From: Thiodiazotropha sp040506195
Lineage (GTDB): Bacteria; Pseudomonadota; Gammaproteobacteria; Chromatiales; Chromatiaceae
Direction of reading: 5' to 3'
Length of the DNA stretch: 64,000 bases
Assembly: GCA_040506195.1 (NCBI GenBank)
Contig: JBEVXH010000005.1
Location: 310,001-374,000, forward strand
Shown piece after piece: positions 32,299-40,750 of this stretch (positions within the stretch are counted from its first letter, which is position 1; every line of letters starts with the position of its first letter). A program made the translations under genes and the position numbers. Under the pieces are notes generated by a model that was not told where the DNA came from, searched no databases, and was given only the letters and a program-made list of their open reading frames with translations.

Positions 32299-33477
32299 AT
32301 GCAGTCTAAGCAAACCCTTCAAGTTGCAGTACTCACCCTGATCGGATTGGGACTGCTTGCTGTGATTTTCTATACGCCTATCTGGTGGGTGTCGTTGACG
32401 GCGCCCAATTACCCCGAGGAATCCTTCCCGGACGGAGTACGCATCCACTTCCATATGAATGGGGTATTCAACGGCTGTAAAAAACAGGAAAAGGCGGAGA
32501 TAGCCGAAGACGAGGCACTGGATTGTGTACATGAGATGGATACCATCAATCACTATGTGGGCATGTATCCCATTGCAGCCGGCGGCCCTGTGGAGCGTGG
32601 ATTCGGACAGTTTTTGATGGCCTTCCTTGGCGTAATGCTGATCGGCTTTATCTTCACCGGGCCGAAGCAGCGTATGATCGTGTTGACTGTCGGATTTACC
32701 GGCATTGCCGCCTGGATGACGATGACGCTCTATGGCGAGAACGGTTTCAACCTGCAGAACGAGGGTTATGTCAGCGCTATGGTGACCTCGCTGGATCAGG
32801 AGGCCTCGGGGGAAACCGGTGAACCTGAAATTGTGATTGGCGGTGTCACCGGTGTCCTGAAGGATTCCCTGGAGGCATCCGGAGTCGAGGTCATCCTGCC
32901 TTCAGAGTTGGAAGCGGCCGGGAAGGCCGGTACGAAATCGGCAGGTGCGGAAAAGGCGCACCTGATTGAGCAGCTAAAGCTGACCTATGATATCGATCAG
33001 GTGAAATCAGACAGTTTATCGCCCTGGGACGGCAGCTCCTTTCAGGTGATGACGTGGCACTATGCCAAGAGTCTTGGACGCTATTTCAACAATCCGCACG
33101 AGATCGTGCCGATGGTGAAGAACCTGGAGCTGGCGATTCACCTGGTCTTTTACGCTCTTCTGGGCGCCATGGCCCTGGTGGTTTTCGGTTCCCGCAGGAA
33201 TGGTGGCATTCTCTACTGGTTGTTGATACTGGTGCCCATCGCCCTGCCGGTTTTTTTCGTTATCGATTACTCCGCATGGTTATGGTGGTACGGACACACC
33301 TTGAACGATATGGGCGCCTTTTCCGTCAAACCCTTCATGCCGACGGTTTTCGGCGATGGCAAGGTGGCGCAGTTCACCACCCATTCCTATCCCTATATCG
33401 GGTTTGGTCTGATGCTGCTCACATCGTTGATTTTGGCTGTTGCCGCACTGCTCAGGTTCAAGCAACTGAAACAGTAA
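32299..33477 (+). CDS. nosB: NosB, clade II nos membrane protein
   Basis: 392 residues. An N-terminal membrane helix (LTLIGLGLLAVIFYTPIWWVSL), a periplasmic part with conserved YPEESFPDGVRIHFHMNGVFNGC, helices near 105-145, a large periplasmic loop, then helices near the C-terminus (YWLLILVPIALPVFFVIDYSAWLWWYGH). NosB occurs specifically in clade II clusters between nosZ and nosD. Its activity is unknown; it is considered a maturation or electron-path component. Confidence 0.85.
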   Translation: MQSKQTLQVAVLTLIGLGLLAVIFYTPIWWVSLTAPNYPEESFPDGVRIHFHMNGVFNGCKKQEKAEIAEDEALDCVHEMDTINHYVGMYPIAAGGPVERGFGQFLMAFLGVMLIGFIFTGPKQRMIVLTVGFTGIAAWMTMTLYGENGFNLQNEGYVSAMVTSLDQEASGETGEPEIVIGGVTGVLKDSLEASGVEVILPSELEAAGKAGTKSAGAEKAHLIEQLKLTYDIDQVKSDSLSPWDGSSFQVMTWHYAKSLGRYFNNPHEIVPMVKNLELAIHLVFYALLGAMALVVFGSRRNGGILYWLLILVPIALPVFFVIDYSAWLWWYGHTLNDMGAFSVKPFMPTVFGDGKVAQFTTHSYPYIGFGLMLLTSLILAVAALLRFKQLKQ

Positions 33478-33478
33478 A

Positions 33479-33600
33479 TTTTGAATGTTGAATTATGAAT
33501 GTTGAATTGTTGTGTTCGCTGCGTTCACATCTTTTTAATGGATTGCGCGCGCATCCACACCCATCAATTCAAAATCCAAAATTCAAAATTCATTTTTTTA
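33479..33600. repeat. AT-rich imperfect inverted repeat at the nosD start
   Basis: The left part is a tandem repeat of GAATGTTGAATT; the right part carries tandem CAAAATTCAAAATTC units, which are complementary in style (TTGAATTTTGAATTTTG). The arms are about 30 bases and flank ~50 bases. It covers the nosB-nosD junction and supplies the first nosD codons, which suggests a small insertion-type repeat. Confidence 0.55.
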
Positions 33601-34949
33601 TTGTATTGTTGCTGTCACTGCAGAGTTTTCAGGCATCTGCGGAATCGGCAGCCTATCCATCCTTCCAGACCTTGGTCGATCAGACGGAGGCCGGCGGTAC
33701 CCTTGTCCCATCACCGGGGACCTATGCTGGACCGGTTACGATCAGCGAGCCTGTGACGATAGACGGACAGGGGAAAGTCACCATCGATGCGGGGGGTAAG
33801 GGATCGGTTATCTACCTGGAAACCGATGGCGCTACCCTGAAGAATCTCCATTTGACCAACTCAGGCGAGTCTCACAACACCATCGATTCCGGGGTTCAGG
33901 TGCGTGGCGATTTCAATGTCATCAAAGACAATGTCATCGATAACACCCTCTTCGGTATCGACCTGCAACAGTCAAAAAACAATATCGTGCGCGGCAATCG
34001 CATCTCCTCAAAGCCGCTGGAACTCGGAGTGCGCGGGGATGCCATCCGACTCTGGTACAGCTTTGACAACAAGATTACGGACAATATCATCCGCAACTCG
34101 AGGGATACGGTGGTCTGGTACTCCCGGGACAACCTGATCGCACGCAATGACGCGCGTGGCGGTCGTTATTCGCTCCACTTTATGTATTCCCAATACAACG
34201 AGGTTGCAGACAACCATTACGAAGACAATTCTGTCGGTATATTCGTCATGTACAGTGACGGCGTGCATTTGAAAAACAACTACATCGCCCATGCCACCGG
34301 CGCCACAGGGATGGGTATAGGTTTCAAGGAGACCTCCGATGTGGTGGTCACCGGTAACCAGGTGCTCTATTGCGCCACTGGTCTCTATCTCGATGTTTCG
34401 CCGTTTCAGCCGGACTCCGTCAACCGTATTGAAAACAACTTGATTGCCTACAGCGGTATCGGGGTGCTGTTTCTCAACGACTGGACTGGCAATCATCTGA
34501 TCGGCAACAGTTTCAAAGGCAATATCACTCAAGTGGCGGTGTCGGGCGGCGGCAAGACGGCCAATCGCAATCTGTGGCAGGCCAACTACTGGGATGACTA
34601 CGAAGGTTTCGATATCGACCGTGACCAGGTGGGTGACAAACCTTATGAGCTGTTCAGCTATGCCGACCGGATATGGATGGATGTGCCCTCGGCACGATTC
34701 TTCAAGGGATCCCCTGTACTCGAAGTGATGGATTTTCTGGAACGCCTCGCGCCTTTCACGCAACCCAACATGCTGGTGCGGGACAAGCAACCCCGGATGA
34801 GCACAGCAGCTGCCACACTGACAGCGGAGCCGTTCATCCCCGGGTCGGCGGGCGATGTCGATACGACAGAGCAATTCGAATCACCGTCGGAACAGACTGA
34901 GCAAGCCTTCGACGCCTACAAGGCATTGCGCGAGTCACTGGGACGTTGA
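33495..34949 (+). CDS. nosD: NosD, periplasmic beta-helix protein for NosZ copper maturation
   Basis: 484 residues as read from ATG 33495, but the first ~30 codons come from an AT-rich repeat, and the true signal peptide appears to be KIHFFIVLLLSLQSFQASA, so the functional start may be further in. The body is a right-handed beta-helix with many PbH1 units (NSGESHNTIDSGVQV, NTLFGIDLQQSKNNIV, YSQYNEVADNHYEDNSVGIF). NosD works with the NosFY ABC transporter to assemble the CuZ sulfide-copper cluster. The C-terminal ~70 residues are Thr/Glu-rich and not beta-helical. Confidence 0.93.
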   Translation: MNVELLCSLRSHLFNGLRAHPHPSIQNPKFKIHFFIVLLLSLQSFQASAESAAYPSFQTLVDQTEAGGTLVPSPGTYAGPVTISEPVTIDGQGKVTIDAGGKGSVIYLETDGATLKNLHLTNSGESHNTIDSGVQVRGDFNVIKDNVIDNTLFGIDLQQSKNNIVRGNRISSKPLELGVRGDAIRLWYSFDNKITDNIIRNSRDTVVWYSRDNLIARNDARGGRYSLHFMYSQYNEVADNHYEDNSVGIFVMYSDGVHLKNNYIAHATGATGMGIGFKETSDVVVTGNQVLYCATGLYLDVSPFQPDSVNRIENNLIAYSGIGVLFLNDWTGNHLIGNSFKGNITQVAVSGGGKTANRNLWQANYWDDYEGFDIDRDQVGDKPYELFSYADRIWMDVPSARFFKGSPVLEVMDFLERLAPFTQPNMLVRDKQPRMSTAAATLTAEPFIPGSAGDVDTTEQFESPSEQTEQAFDAYKALRESLGR

Positions 34950-34964
34950 GAGGTCATCATTGAG

Positions 34965-35855
34965 ATGAGCGAGAGAAAAACGGCGAAAAATAGAAACAAA
35001 CGGCCTCTGACGCCCAAGCGCAGGGAGCAGAGCCGTCGTGAGTTTTTGCGCGCCACCGTCTTGACCGCCGGCGTGGTCGGTATCTCCTTGTTGGGATTCG
35101 TGCCGGTCATCCAGGGAAAGGCGATGCGGCTGCGTCCACCCGGCGCCTTGAAAACCCCGCAAGACGAGCAGGAGTTCTTCGCCTCCTGTATCAAATGTGG
35201 CCAATGTGTTCAGGTCTGTCCGGTTGAGGCGATCAAACTGGCTGACCTGCCCGATGGTTTCGGAATCGGACTTCCATATATCGATGCCAGGGCACAGGCC
35301 TGCGACTTCTCCTGTGACGGCCTGCAGTGCGTTCTGGCCTGTCCTACAGGCGCCTTGACCCATGACCTGGACTATCCGGCGGATACCCGCATGGGCTTCG
35401 CCAGGCTCTCACGTCCCAAGGCATGTCTCGCCATGCAGGGAAAAGGTTTTAAAGGGCTGGCGAGAGGACCGGACTACCCGGGACTGCTGCGTTATGAGGA
35501 GGTCGATCGCTGGAACCCCATACCGGTTGCCGACTATCCCTATGATCTGGAGATCTGCGACCTATGTGTGCGTCAGTGTCCCATCGAGATCCGTATTACC
35601 CAGTGCGAAGAAAATGCATCAGACAGTGATCAACAGCAGCTCGCCCGGGTAGCGCAGCAGGTGGGAAATGAATGCCCCCCTAAACACGCCATCACACTTG
35701 AGCCTGTCGACTTGGGGGATGGTGTGAATAGAATGAAACCGGTGGTTCAGGAGGGCTGTGTGGGTTGTGGTGTTTGTGAGATGATCTGCCCGGTCGAGAG
35801 CGCAGCCATCGTTATCGATCTGGACAAAAACGCCGATACGGTGATAGAGGGCTGA
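34965..35855 (+). CDS. nosG: NosG, NapG-like periplasmic ferredoxin-type protein
   Basis: 296 residues with a twin-arginine signal (SRREFLRATVLTAG) and four [4Fe-4S] cysteine groups: CIKCGQCVQVCP, CDFSCDGLQCVLACP, CDLCVRQCP and CVGCGVCEMICP. Like NapG it should pass electrons from NosH (a quinol-reactive membrane protein) to periplasmic cytochromes. The stop is separated from nosH by one base. nosG/nosH in place of nosR is the clade II arrangement. Confidence 0.9.
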   Translation: MSERKTAKNRNKRPLTPKRREQSRREFLRATVLTAGVVGISLLGFVPVIQGKAMRLRPPGALKTPQDEQEFFASCIKCGQCVQVCPVEAIKLADLPDGFGIGLPYIDARAQACDFSCDGLQCVLACPTGALTHDLDYPADTRMGFARLSRPKACLAMQGKGFKGLARGPDYPGLLRYEEVDRWNPIPVADYPYDLEICDLCVRQCPIEIRITQCEENASDSDQQQLARVAQQVGNECPPKHAITLEPVDLGDGVNRMKPVVQEGCVGCGVCEMICPVESAAIVIDLDKNADTVIEG

Positions 35856-35856
35856 G

Positions 35857-36834
35857 ATGCGGTATATCAAAGACTCTCTGTTACAGGTCTTCGGCTACAA
35901 GATCCCCAGGCCCGGCAAGGACCAGCAGAGCCCCGAGGTCAGGGCGATCTATGAAGGGAAGATGGGCAAGCTCTCCAAAGCGGACCTGGAAGCGCTTCAC
36001 ATCGAGCACAAAGGCAGCACCTTCCTCAAAAAATGGCAGAAACGCCGTTGGGCGACCCTGATTATCGTGAACCTGCTTTTTGTGGCTTCATTCTATTTCG
36101 ATGTTCAACTGGTGGAGGGTTCGCTCACCGGTGCGCGAGTCGTTGGTTTTCATTTTGCCGATCTCAATGCGGCCTTACAGGTGGCACTGGCCTACAAGCA
36201 TATTGTGCTCAATCTGGTGATCGGCATGGTAACGGTCTTTATTATGTGGATGCTGCTGGGAGGACGGACCTTCTGCTCCTGGGTCTGCCCCTACCATCTG
36301 TTGTCGGAATGGGCTGAGTATCTGCATCTATGGCTAGTCAAAAAGAAGATCATCAAGAACCAAACATTCAGCCGCAAGGTGCGCAGTGTCTTCTATCTCA
36401 TTTTTGCCCTGTTGGCGCTGGTCACCGGCTATACCGTTTTCGAAACCATCTCGCCAACCGGTATACTCAGCCGGGCGCTGATATACGGACCGGGTATCGC
36501 GCTGGCCTGGGTCGGGTTATTGCTGCTGTTCGAGGTTTTCTACTCACGACGGGCCTGGTGCCGATATGTCTGTCCTATCGGTGTGACCTATGGCATGGTA
36601 GGCGTGTTCTCACCGGTGCGGGTCAAATACAATGCCGAAGCCTGCCACCACGAAGGTGATTGTCGAAAGGTCTGTCTTGTACCGCATGTGCTGGACCTGA
36701 CCATCCGTAACGGCGCGGCGGAAGTGAACCAGGATGTGACATCCGATTGCACCCGCTGCGGCATGTGCGTGGATATCTGTCCCACCAGCTCTCTGACCTT
36801 CGAGGTCAAAGGGCTGAGTAAGATGCTCAAATAG
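35857..36834 (+). CDS. nosH: NosH, NapH-like membrane iron-sulfur protein
   Basis: 325 residues. Four membrane helices (WATLIIVNLLFVASFYF, IVLNLVIGMVTVFIMWML, FYLIFALLALVTGYTVF, ALIYGPGIALAWVGLLLLFEVF), the conserved CSWVCPYHLLSEW and CRYVCPIGVTYG motifs at the cytoplasmic face, and two C-terminal [4Fe-4S]-type clusters (CHHEGDCRKVCLVPH and CTRCGMCVDICP). It should oxidise quinol and feed NosG. A long cytosolic N-terminal extension of ~60 residues precedes the first helix. Confidence 0.9.
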   Translation: MRYIKDSLLQVFGYKIPRPGKDQQSPEVRAIYEGKMGKLSKADLEALHIEHKGSTFLKKWQKRRWATLIIVNLLFVASFYFDVQLVEGSLTGARVVGFHFADLNAALQVALAYKHIVLNLVIGMVTVFIMWMLLGGRTFCSWVCPYHLLSEWAEYLHLWLVKKKIIKNQTFSRKVRSVFYLIFALLALVTGYTVFETISPTGILSRALIYGPGIALAWVGLLLLFEVFYSRRAWCRYVCPIGVTYGMVGVFSPVRVKYNAEACHHEGDCRKVCLVPHVLDLTIRNGAAEVNQDVTSDCTRCGMCVDICPTSSLTFEVKGLSKMLK

Positions 36835-36859
36835 TGCTGACAGGAACCGGATACACGCT

Positions 36860-37759
36860 ATGATCCAATTTAAAAACATCGTCAAGCGATTCCGCCGGCA
36901 TCGGGTACTCAAGGGCATCGATCTCACCATCGAACGGGGTCACCGGGTCGCCCTGGTCGGTTCCAACGGGGCGGGGAAAACCACCCTGATCCGCTGCCTG
37001 CTCGGTGAATACATCTGCGAGGGCAGGGTGTTGGTGGATGGAATGGATCCACGCCAGAATCGCCGTGAGGTGTTGTCAAAGGTGGGTTTTGTGCCCCAGC
37101 TGCCGCCCCCCCTGCACATGCCGGTGGGACAGCTGATCCGTTTCTCCGCCACCCTGTGCGACAGCGATCCGGCACGCATGATTGGCGTGGCGGAGCAGCT
37201 CGGCTTCGATGCCGGGCGTTTTCACAATCAGGCCTTTGTGAAACTCTCCGGCGGTCAGAAACAGAAACTGCTGATCGCCATCGCACTGGGCAGAGAGAGT
37301 GAGTTGCTGGTGATGGATGAGCCAGCCGCCAATCTGGATCCTGAAGCAAGGCATATCTTCTTCAAGCTCCTGGCTGAGAAGAAGGAGCGGGCGGCAATGC
37401 TGATATCAAGCCATCGACTGGATGAGGTCGCCACCCTGGTGAATCGGGTGATCGAGATGGACCAGGGAGAGATCGTCCTGGATGACCGGGTGGCCGATCT
37501 GGTGGAACTCTCATCACAACTCAACTGCACCATACGGCTGCTGCAACCCGAGGCAGCGTTTGCCAAGGCCATCGCCGAGTGGGGATTCAGAGATCAGGAA
37601 GCGGGGCTGGTGTGGCAAGGAACCATTGCCGGACCGGATCGCCTGCGTTTTCTCAGTCTGCTCTCCCGCTATGCAGCACTGCTTTCGAACTTAGAGATCT
37701 CCGAGGCCGAAGGGCAGGGGATGTTGCCGAACCAGGGGAGCAGCCTAAATGTGGTTTAG
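36860..37759 (+). CDS. nosF: NosF, ABC transporter ATPase
   Basis: 299 residues. Walker A GSNGAGKTT at about 34-42, Q-loop VPQLP, signature LSGGQKQKL, Walker B LLVMDEPAANLDP, then SSHRLDE. The last ~90 residues form an accessory domain. With NosY it exports or activates the sulfur species needed for the CuZ site. It overlaps nosL by 11 bases. Confidence 0.93.
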   Translation: MIQFKNIVKRFRRHRVLKGIDLTIERGHRVALVGSNGAGKTTLIRCLLGEYICEGRVLVDGMDPRQNRREVLSKVGFVPQLPPPLHMPVGQLIRFSATLCDSDPARMIGVAEQLGFDAGRFHNQAFVKLSGGQKQKLLIAIALGRESELLVMDEPAANLDPEARHIFFKLLAEKKERAAMLISSHRLDEVATLVNRVIEMDQGEIVLDDRVADLVELSSQLNCTIRLLQPEAAFAKAIAEWGFRDQEAGLVWQGTIAGPDRLRFLSLLSRYAALLSNLEISEAEGQGMLPNQGSSLNVV

Positions 37760-38294
37760 ATCTCTGCTTCTCGCGGTAATGTCGGCAGTGGTGTTCCTGC
37801 TGATCGGCTGTTCGGGAGACAGCGGCAGTGGTCCCCTGGCGATTAAATGGGACAGGGATGCTTGCGAACGCTGTCGCATGGTATTGAGTGATCGCCAACA
37901 CTCGGCCCAGATCCGCTATTTTCCACCACACAAACAAAGATCGGCAGTAGCCCGCTTCGATGATATCGGCTGCGCTGTCTTGTGGTTATCTGAAAAACCC
38001 TGGCAACAGGACCCAAGAACCGAGATTTGGGTCACCGATCATCGAAGTGGGGAATGGATCGATGCCACCCGGGCAATCTATGTGAAAGGCCATCACACAC
38101 CCATGGAGTATGGCTTGGGCGCACAAACGGAGGCGGCACCCGACGGACTCGACTTCGCCCAGGCGAAGGGGCATATCCGCAGTGCGGAGCAACAGAACCA
38201 GATACACACGGTCCATCTGCTGGAACGCCTCAAGGAACAGGAAGCGCGCAGAGCGCGTGACAAAACAAAGAATACGGATAGAGGCGGGGAGTGA
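37749..38294 (+). CDS. nosL: NosL, copper-binding lipoprotein
   Basis: 181 residues with a lipoprotein signal (VVFLLIGCSG, lipidated Cys near 18) and the NosL motif RDACERCRMVLSDRQHSAQI, in which the C-x2-C-x-M group binds Cu(I). NosL delivers copper to NosZ in the periplasm. The tail after about residue 150 is charged and probably a helix. Its start lies inside nosF and its stop overlaps the nosY frame. Confidence 0.9.
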   Translation: MWFRSLLLAVMSAVVFLLIGCSGDSGSGPLAIKWDRDACERCRMVLSDRQHSAQIRYFPPHKQRSAVARFDDIGCAVLWLSEKPWQQDPRTEIWVTDHRSGEWIDATRAIYVKGHHTPMEYGLGAQTEAAPDGLDFAQAKGHIRSAEQQNQIHTVHLLERLKEQEARRARDKTKNTDRGGE

Positions 38295-39169
38295 ATGATG
38301 GCGATAATAACTTTCTCTCATCGAACGGGAGTCGAAAATCCATGAAATATCTCTGGCTCGCCGCCTACACCGATATCATTGAGTCCCTGCGGGCGCGCTG
38401 GTTCATGGTCTACGCCACGGTTTTCGGTGGATTGGTGGTCATCCTATTCGCCTTCGGTCTGGCCGAGTCGCGCATCATGGGTTTTACCGGCCTTTCACGG
38501 CTATTGATCACCTACATCCAACTCTCCATGGCGATGTTGCCAATCTTTGTCCTGATCACTACCGTGAGGTCGGTGGCCGGTGACCGGGAGGCGGGTGTCT
38601 TCGAATATCTGCTGTCACTGCCGATCACACTCAGCGCCTGGTTCTGGGGACGTGTGTTCGGCCGTTTCTTCGTCGTTTTTCTGCCGGTCTTTCTCGCCAT
38701 GCTCGGCGCCACAGCCTGGGGAACGGTCAAAGGAGTCGAGGTGCCCTGGCATCTGCTGCTCTATTACAGCGGTCTGCTGATGGCCCTGGCATGGTGCTTT
38801 CTGGGGATCGGCATGTTGATCTCCACCCTGACACGCAGTACCGATGTGGCCCAGGGCGCCGCCTTTGTGGTCTGGTTGACCCTGTTGCTGTTTCTCGACC
38901 TGATCCTGTTGGGGATTTTGATCCAGGAACATCTGCCGCCGGAGACGGCGGTGGCGATCGCACTCACCAATCCGATGCAGGTATTCCGCACCGCTACCAT
39001 GATGCTGTTCGATCCCCAACTGGTGCTGCTGGGACCCACCGCCTATGTGATATTGGATAACTTCGGGCAGAGTGGCTACATCACCTACGCAATGCTCTAT
39101 CCCGTCGCATTGGGTACGGCCTGTGCCGGTCTGGGGTTTGTTATGTTCAAGCGAAGTGATTTGCCCTAG
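38291..39169 (+). CDS. nosY: NosY, ABC transporter permease
   Basis: 292 residues from GTG 38291 (GTGA overlap with nosL); an ATG at 38342 (MKYLWLAAYTDI) resembles the usual NosY N-terminus more closely and may be the real start, giving 275 residues. Six membrane helices of the ABC-2 type, with the conserved GDREAGVFEYLLSLPI segment after helix 2. Forms the NosFY transporter and contacts NosD. Confidence 0.9.
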   Translation: MNDGDNNFLSSNGSRKSMKYLWLAAYTDIIESLRARWFMVYATVFGGLVVILFAFGLAESRIMGFTGLSRLLITYIQLSMAMLPIFVLITTVRSVAGDREAGVFEYLLSLPITLSAWFWGRVFGRFFVVFLPVFLAMLGATAWGTVKGVEVPWHLLLYYSGLLMALAWCFLGIGMLISTLTRSTDVAQGAAFVVWLTLLLFLDLILLGILIQEHLPPETAVAIALTNPMQVFRTATMMLFDPQLVLLGPTAYVILDNFGQSGYITYAMLYPVALGTACAGLGFVMFKRSDLP

Positions 39170-39263
39170 GGCCGCAGTTCATGCAGTCTGCGGATAAATC
39201 CAACGGTACGGCAGGGCGTGCCGCTGCTGGGTGCTGGCACTTAACCGAATACACGATTCCCGC

Positions 39264-39926
39264 TCAGTCATCGAGGATGGAGAGATAGGCGAATATATCG
39301 GTCAGTTCGTCATCAGTGAAATCCGACAGCAGCTCGTCGTCCGGTGCATCCTCGTCATGAATACGGATCTTCTCCCGGTACTTTTTCACCTGCCGCCAAA
39401 GATAGTTTGTATATTGGCCGGCGAGCATCGGCACCGCCTTTTCCTTGTCTCCCATCCCATCGCGGCCATGACAGGAGGCGCACTCCTTCCTGTAGCTTTT
39501 CTGGCCCTGATCCAGATCGCCGGGGGCGCGCGGAATCTGCATCAGGCGTTTGGATTCCAACAGACGCTGATAGGCGTTGAAACCCGGCGCGGTCTCATCC
39601 ACCGGCGGTAGTTTTGTCTTCAATTTTATCTGCTCGAGAAATTTTGAAATGTCATCAATATCCTGATCGGGCATCTGTCGATCATCCACATACTCCACCA
39701 TCGCCAGATTGGGACGAATACGGTCCCGAAAGAGGTGGAGTTGCTTGGCCAGGAAGGCGCTCGGCATCCCCGCCAGCCGGGGATACTCCCCCTCCTTGCC
39801 GCCCTGACCGTATTCACCATGACAGCCGGCGCATACCTCATTGATCTCTTCACCGTTTTCAAAATCGAAAGCGGGACTCAACGTTGGCAGAATGGAGAGG
39901 CAGATTAGGATAATAGGCCTTGGCAT
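39264..39926 (-). CDS. Dihaem cytochrome c, c4-like, convergent with nosY
   Basis: 220 residues with a short signal peptide (PIILICLSILPTLSPA) and two class I haem domains, CAGCH and CASCH, each followed by c4-type PRLAG/PMLAGQY segments. The C-terminus is strongly acidic. An FNR/DNR box lies 89 bases upstream, so it belongs to the same regulon although it is on the other strand. Probable electron carrier to the denitrification enzymes. Confidence 0.87.
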   Translation of the reverse strand: MPRPIILICLSILPTLSPAFDFENGEEINEVCAGCHGEYGQGGKEGEYPRLAGMPSAFLAKQLHLFRDRIRPNLAMVEYVDDRQMPDQDIDDISKFLEQIKLKTKLPPVDETAPGFNAYQRLLESKRLMQIPRAPGDLDQGQKSYRKECASCHGRDGMGDKEKAVPMLAGQYTNYLWRQVKKYREKIRIHDEDAPDDELLSDFTDDELTDIFAYLSILDD

Positions 39927-40014
39927 CGGATTGGAATCATGTCGTCATACAGGTGAGTCTGCTGAAATCTATGTGTAATTACGGTGATTTGACCACAGTT
40001 AAAAAAGATCCGTT

Positions 40015-40028
40015 TGACGTTAATCAAA
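40015..40028. promoter_or_regulatory. FNR/DNR-type box of the c4-like cytochrome gene
   Basis: TTGACGTTAATCAA. Centre about 95 bases before the minus-strand start at 39926. Confidence 0.72.
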
Positions 40029-40154
40029 ATAGTTGATTCAGTAAATGCACTGAATATGGGGATATTAAAGGGTAGGGATGTCGTAAGGAATGATCGCGTA
40101 TCTTGTTTGTAACAGCTATTCAGCAGTGGCGGGTTGATCGCTGGGACAGACAAT

Positions 40155-40637
40155 TTAATCATGGCCATCTTCGGGGACTGAAGCGTAATCATCGGTATCG
40201 GTCTCGCCGATCGATGCGGGGTGGCAAACACAGTCCTCGTCATGTGCAGCGGCAACCAGTTCCTGCAATATGCCGCACTCACCGGCGGTTTTCTGATCAT
40301 GGCATTGATCACGCAGTGCCAGTAACTGACTCTCCAGGGTGCGCAGGCTTGCGATACGTGCCTGTACCTGAATGAGCTGGCCATCGATAAGCCGATCAAT
40401 GGCGCCGCATTCCACATCGGGATGGGTGACGAACTCTAACAGGCGGGAAATATCCGCCAGCGACATGTCCAAGGCCCTGCAATGGCGGATGAAGGCGAGA
40501 CGCTCGAGATGGAGTGTGCCGTAGTCCCGGTATCCGTTATGACGCCGCGGCGGTGGCGGTAACAAGCCGGCCTTTTCGTAGTAACGCACCGTATCGGTCT
40601 TCATTTCGGCACGTTTCGCCAGTTCACCAATGCGCAT
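40155..40637 (-). CDS. MerR-family heavy-metal regulator, CadR/PbrR type
   Basis: 160 residues. A MerR helix-turn-helix (IGELAKRAEMKTDTVRYYEKAGLLPPP) is followed by the dimerisation helix. Metal-binding Cys are at 77 (VECGAI), 112 and 121 (QCHDQKTAGECG), the set used by Pb(II)/Cd(II) sensors; a tail with CVCH and acidic residues follows, as in CadR. It reads away from the CDF transporter and the operator between them has the typical MerR-type spacing. Confidence 0.88.
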   Translation of the reverse strand: MRIGELAKRAEMKTDTVRYYEKAGLLPPPPRRHNGYRDYGTLHLERLAFIRHCRALDMSLADISRLLEFVTHPDVECGAIDRLIDGQLIQVQARIASLRTLESQLLALRDQCHDQKTAGECGILQELVAAAHDEDCVCHPASIGETDTDDYASVPEDGHD

Positions 40638-40688
40638 AGCCGATCCCCTTGGTTCTCACTTACAGGAAATTTCAGACAGATTACACTA

Positions 40689-40720
40689 TTGACCTTGGAG
40701 TAGCTCCATGGTTCTAAATA
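40689..40720 (+). promoter_or_regulatory. MerR-type promoter/operator of the CDF transporter gene
   Basis: -35 TTGACC (40689-40694) and -10-like TAAATA (40715-40720) with a 20-base spacer that contains the dyad ACCTTGGAGTAGCTCCATGGT. The overlong spacer with a central dyad is the hallmark of MerR-family activation. Confidence 0.75.
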
Positions 40721-40750
40721 ATCTTATAGAACCAGTCGGAGGGAAACGCC

